A program made the translations under genes and the position numbers. The notes below the pieces were generated by a model. It searched no databases and was not told the DNA's origin. It saw only the letters and a program-made list of their open reading frames with translations. Source: Actinomycetes bacterium (GTDB lineage: Bacteria > Actinomycetota > Acidimicrobiia > Acidimicrobiales > Microtrichaceae). From it: a stretch of DNA of 6,656 nt. The stretch is taken from NCBI GenBank assembly GCA_023427825.1, contig JAEZAI010000019.1, positions 1 through 6,656 of the forward strand. The letters are read 5' to 3'. Below are positions 4,139-6,656 of this stretch, piece after piece (position 1 is the first letter of the stretch; each line of letters starts with the position of its first letter).

Positions 4139-6481
4139 TTACGACAGGTAGCGGACGTCCATCGTGTGGATCGTGCCGCCGAACGAGAACGGCGCGCGGT
4201 CGAAGTAGTCGAGCGACACCGGGCTGCCCAGGCAGGTGCCGACGTCCAGGCAGTCGTTGGCCGTGAACAGGAGCGGCGCGCTGACCGGCACCTGGCCGGT
4301 GGCGACGGTGGCGCCGTCGACCGTCATCGTGATGTCGAGCGGGCCGCCCGGTCGAGGGTCCGCGTAGACGGTCTCGATCCCGATCGAGACGTGACCGGTG
4401 GGGATCGGCTGATCGGTGCGGATCTTGGTCCGCATGAGGATGAAGAGGTTGTACTCGAAGCACAGGTGGCCCTCGTCCATGAAGCACGTCAGGCCGCCAC
4501 CGTTGCCGCCGAGCGCGTAGAGCACGCCGCTGGTGCGCTCGGGCACGTCGGCGGAGATGACGACCGAGTTGGCGCGGTTGCCGAGCGCCGGCGCGCAGAA
4601 CTCGGGCATCCGGACGATGTCGCCGGTGAAGCTCCACTCGCGGTAGGGCGTCGAGATGCGCAGCTCCGGGTGGTACACGGGAACCCACAGCCCGCCGCCG
4701 ACGGGGTAGACGCTGTTGCGCGCCGCTTCGATCGCGAACACCTCGCGGAGCTGCTCCAGCTTCTCGGGGTGCTCGTCGGCCAGGTCGTGCGCCTGGGTCC
4801 AGTCCTCGTCCAGGTCGTACAGCTCCCAGGTGTCCTGGTCCGGCGTCCAGTCCTCGATGCCCGGCGGCTTGCCGGGCATCCACGGCGTCCTCGGCCCGAA
4901 CGCGGAGGCCATCCATCCGTCGTGGTAGATCGCCCGGCTGCCCATGATCTCGAAGTACTGGGTGCGCAGCCGGCCCTCGGCGTCGCGGTCGTCGAAGGTG
5001 TAGGCGAAGCTCGTGCCGTCGAGCGGCTGCTGTGCCACCCCGCGGACCTCGAGCGGCGGCGTGATGCCGAGGACCTCGTAGATGGTGGGGACCAGGTCGT
5101 TGCAGTGGTGGAACTGCGTGCGGGGCACCGGGTCCGGTTCGATCCGGGACGGCCAGCGGATGACCATCGGGTTCCGCGTCCCGCCCAGGTGCGACGCCAG
5201 CAGCTTCATGCCCTTGTACGGCGTGCTGCCCGCCCAGGCCCAACCGGCGTGGTACTGGTTGTCGGTCTTGGGTGAGCCCAGCACGTCCAGGCCGCCGAGC
5301 TCCTCGAGCGCCTTGATGTGCATGTCGACGGTGGTCGGGATGCCGTTCTGCGCGAGCAGCTCGCTGATCGTGCCGTTCTGGCCCTCGCCCGAGGAGCCGT
5401 TGTCGCCCCAGATGTAGACGACCAGCGTGTCGTCGCCGTACCCGAGGGCCTCGACCTCGTCGAGGAGCCGGCCGACCTGGACGTCCACGTGCTCGGCGTA
5501 GCCCGCGGCCACCTCCATCAGACGGCGCTGGAACGGCTTCTCGTCCTCGGGGATGTCGTCCCAGGCCGGCAGGTTGGGGTCGCGCTCGGTCAGCTCGGCG
5601 TCCCGGGGGATCCAGCCCTGCGCCCGGGCCCGCTCGACGACGCGCTCCCGGTAGGCGTCCCAGCCGTCGTCGAACTTGCCGGCGTAGCGATCCGCCCACT
5701 CCTTCATGACGTGGTGGGGTCCGTGGAGGCAGCCGCTCGCCCAGTACATGAAGAACGGCTTGTCGGCCTCGAACGCCTTGTGCTGGTGCAGCCACCGGAT
5801 GGCGTCGTCGGCCAGGTCCTCGCTGAGGTGGTAGCCCTCGTCGGGCCGCTTGGGCGGCAGCACGCTGGTGGTGTTGCGCACGAGGTTGGGCTCCCACTGG
5901 GACGCCTCGCCCGCCAGGAAGCCGTAGAAGTACTCGAAGCCCTTCCCGGTCGGCCAGTTGTGGAACGGCCCGGCGGGCGTCGTCTCCTCGGCGGGCGTGT
6001 TGTGCCACTTGCCGAACGCCGCGGTCGAGTAGCCGTAGTCGGTGAGCACCTCGGCGACCAGTGCGGTGCTGGTCGGGATGTGGCCCGAGTAGCCGTCCCA
6101 GTCGTTCGCCAGCTCGGCGATCTGACCGTTGCCGATCCGGTGGTGGTTGCGCCCGGTCAGGAGCGAGGCCCGCGTCGGCGAGCACATGGCGGTGGTGTGG
6201 AACCGGTTGTAGCTGATGCCGTGGTCACGCACTCGGGTCAGCGTGTCGGTGCGGACCTCGCCGCCGAAGGTGGACGGGAGACCCGGCCCGGCGTCGTCGA
6301 TCAGGACCACCAGGATGTTCGGCGCATCCTGGGGAAGTCGCCGGGGCTGTACCCGTGCCTCGTAGGTCGACTCCTGCATGGTGCGTCCCGCGACGGAGGC
6401 CGACGGCGTGGGTGGGAACGGCAGGGCGTCCTGGCGGGGGAGCCGGGGGAACGGGGTCTCTGTGTCTGCGACGTCGCTCAC
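4139..6481 (-). CDS. Type I arylsulfatase (formylglycine-dependent), large mycobacterial AtsA/AtsB/AtsD-like
   Basis: This 780-residue sulfatase would hydrolyse sulfate esters using a formylglycine made from Cys100 in the intact motif CSPTRASLLTG (100-110). Metal and active-site residues are recognisable: Asp62-Asp63 in 'NILVVLIDD', Arg104, Lys158 and His160 in 'GKWHN', His253 in 'CLHGPHH', Asp360-Asn361 in 'WGDNGSSGEGQNGT', and Lys426 in 'STPYKGMKL'. The sulfatase core is followed by a C-terminal beta-rich domain (about 605-780) with five cysteines, as in the large actinobacterial arylsulfatases. There is no signal peptide or lipobox, so it is probably cytosolic. The start is uncertain. I prefer GTG at 6481; TTG at 6532 would add 17 residues, and ATG at 6379 would remove the 'LPFPPTPSASVAGRTMQES' segment that I regard as family-conserved. 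A formylglycine-generating enzyme is needed but is not in the window. The substrate is unknown; the downstream oxygenase suggests a hydrophobic sulfate ester. Confidence 0.93.
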   Translation of the reverse strand: MSDVADTETPFPRLPRQDALPFPPTPSASVAGRTMQESTYEARVQPRRLPQDAPNILVVLIDDAGPGLPSTFGGEVRTDTLTRVRDHGISYNRFHTTAMCSPTRASLLTGRNHHRIGNGQIAELANDWDGYSGHIPTSTALVAEVLTDYGYSTAAFGKWHNTPAEETTPAGPFHNWPTGKGFEYFYGFLAGEASQWEPNLVRNTTSVLPPKRPDEGYHLSEDLADDAIRWLHQHKAFEADKPFFMYWASGCLHGPHHVMKEWADRYAGKFDDGWDAYRERVVERARAQGWIPRDAELTERDPNLPAWDDIPEDEKPFQRRLMEVAAGYAEHVDVQVGRLLDEVEALGYGDDTLVVYIWGDNGSSGEGQNGTISELLAQNGIPTTVDMHIKALEELGGLDVLGSPKTDNQYHAGWAWAGSTPYKGMKLLASHLGGTRNPMVIRWPSRIEPDPVPRTQFHHCNDLVPTIYEVLGITPPLEVRGVAQQPLDGTSFAYTFDDRDAEGRLRTQYFEIMGSRAIYHDGWMASAFGPRTPWMPGKPPGIEDWTPDQDTWELYDLDEDWTQAHDLADEHPEKLEQLREVFAIEAARNSVYPVGGGLWVPVYHPELRISTPYREWSFTGDIVRMPEFCAPALGNRANSVVISADVPERTSGVLYALGGNGGGLTCFMDEGHLCFEYNLFILMRTKIRTDQPIPTGHVSIGIETVYADPRPGGPLDITMTVDGATVATGQVPVSAPLLFTANDCLDVGTCLGSPVSLDYFDRAPFSFGGTIHTMDVRYLS

Positions 6482-6566
6482 GGCGTCCGATCGTGGCACG
6501 ACTCGTTCACCGAGGCGCCGGAAACGCGCCAACGGTCAGGCCGTGGGCCAGCAGCCAGCGAGCTCG

Positions 6567-6656
6567 TCAACCGGCGAGCAGGCGCCGGAGGACGCGTCGC
6601 AGGGCGACGGTCGTGGCGTCCGCCCGGGTGTGGACGTCGGACCGAGGATCGAGCGG
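6567..6656 (-). CDS. C-terminal end of an unidentified gene (partial)
   Basis: The minus-strand frame ending in TGA at 6569-6567 is open to the window edge and encodes 29 residues ending in 'TTVALRRVLRRLLAG'. About 25 of its 29 codons end in G or C, as expected for a real gene in this genome, and it is co-directional with the sulfatase, whose preferred GTG lies 85 bases further on. The amphipathic, Arg/Leu-rich ending would suit the last helix of a regulator such as a TetR-type protein, but the piece is too short to assign. The 85 bases between it and the sulfatase hold a short GGCGC/GCGCC inverted repeat (6514-6530) and no clear promoter. Confidence 0.5.
   Translation of the reverse strand, partial: PLDPRSDVHTRADATTVALRRVLRRLLAG

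Noticed and set aside
4080..6185. A 701-codon minus-strand frame within the sulfatase locus, and likewise 1941-3029.
   Set aside because: These are out-of-frame shadows with Arg/Pro/Ala-rich translation, overlapping genes with intact catalytic motifs.
6541..6570. TTGACG (6570-6565, minus strand), a good -35 match upstream of the sulfatase.
   Set aside because: No acceptable -10 lies 16-19 bases downstream; the hexamer overlaps the stop codon of the preceding partial gene.

Overview
The window is very GC-rich, with GC-heavy third codon positions, and every credible gene lies on the minus strand. It looks like an ordinary stretch of chromosome from a high-GC actinobacterium. The gene families (a large mycobacterial-type arylsulfatase, a dihydrodipicolinate-reductase-like oxidoreductase, a Rieske oxygenase of the sterol-oxidising type) fit actinobacteria that degrade lipids or steroids. 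Genus cannot be assigned from sequence alone.

Read in the direction of transcription (right to left): (1) 6656-6567, the last 29 codons of an unidentified gene; (2) 6481-4139, a large type I arylsulfatase with an intact formylglycine motif; (3) 4083-2968, a Rossmann-fold NAD(P)H oxidoreductase of the dihydrodipicolinate reductase / 2,4-diaminopentanoate dehydrogenase type; (4) 2971-1985, a Rieske non-heme-iron oxygenase that overlaps gene 3 by four bases (ATGA); (5) 1930-1400, a DUF1360 membrane protein; (6) 1403-387, a YihY/BrkB-family six-helix membrane protein that overlaps gene 5 by four bases (ATGA); (7) 334-47, a small GNAT-type acetyltransferase of the YjdJ/Gtn-like group.

The genes fall into two modules. 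Genes 2-4 look like a small catabolic or tailoring cassette: sulfate-ester hydrolysis, NAD(P)H-linked redox chemistry and O2-dependent hydroxylation or desaturation. The Rieske protein carries a C-terminal signature that I recall from the KshA / DAF-36 / Neverland sterol oxygenases, so a steroid or other polycyclic substrate is the leading guess; no substrate is proven. The reductase (KshB-like) that the oxygenase needs and the formylglycine-generating enzyme that the sulfatase needs are not in the window. Genes 5-6 are a translationally coupled membrane-protein pair of unknown function, followed by the GNAT gene. Short perfect hairpins lie between several genes and one lies inside gene 3. No RNA genes, mobile elements, CRISPR arrays or attachment sites were seen. 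The most interesting points are the sulfatase-oxidoreductase-Rieske arrangement and the hairpin with a C7 run just upstream of the gene 3/gene 4 junction. I saw nothing that amounts to a clearly new defence or mobile system.
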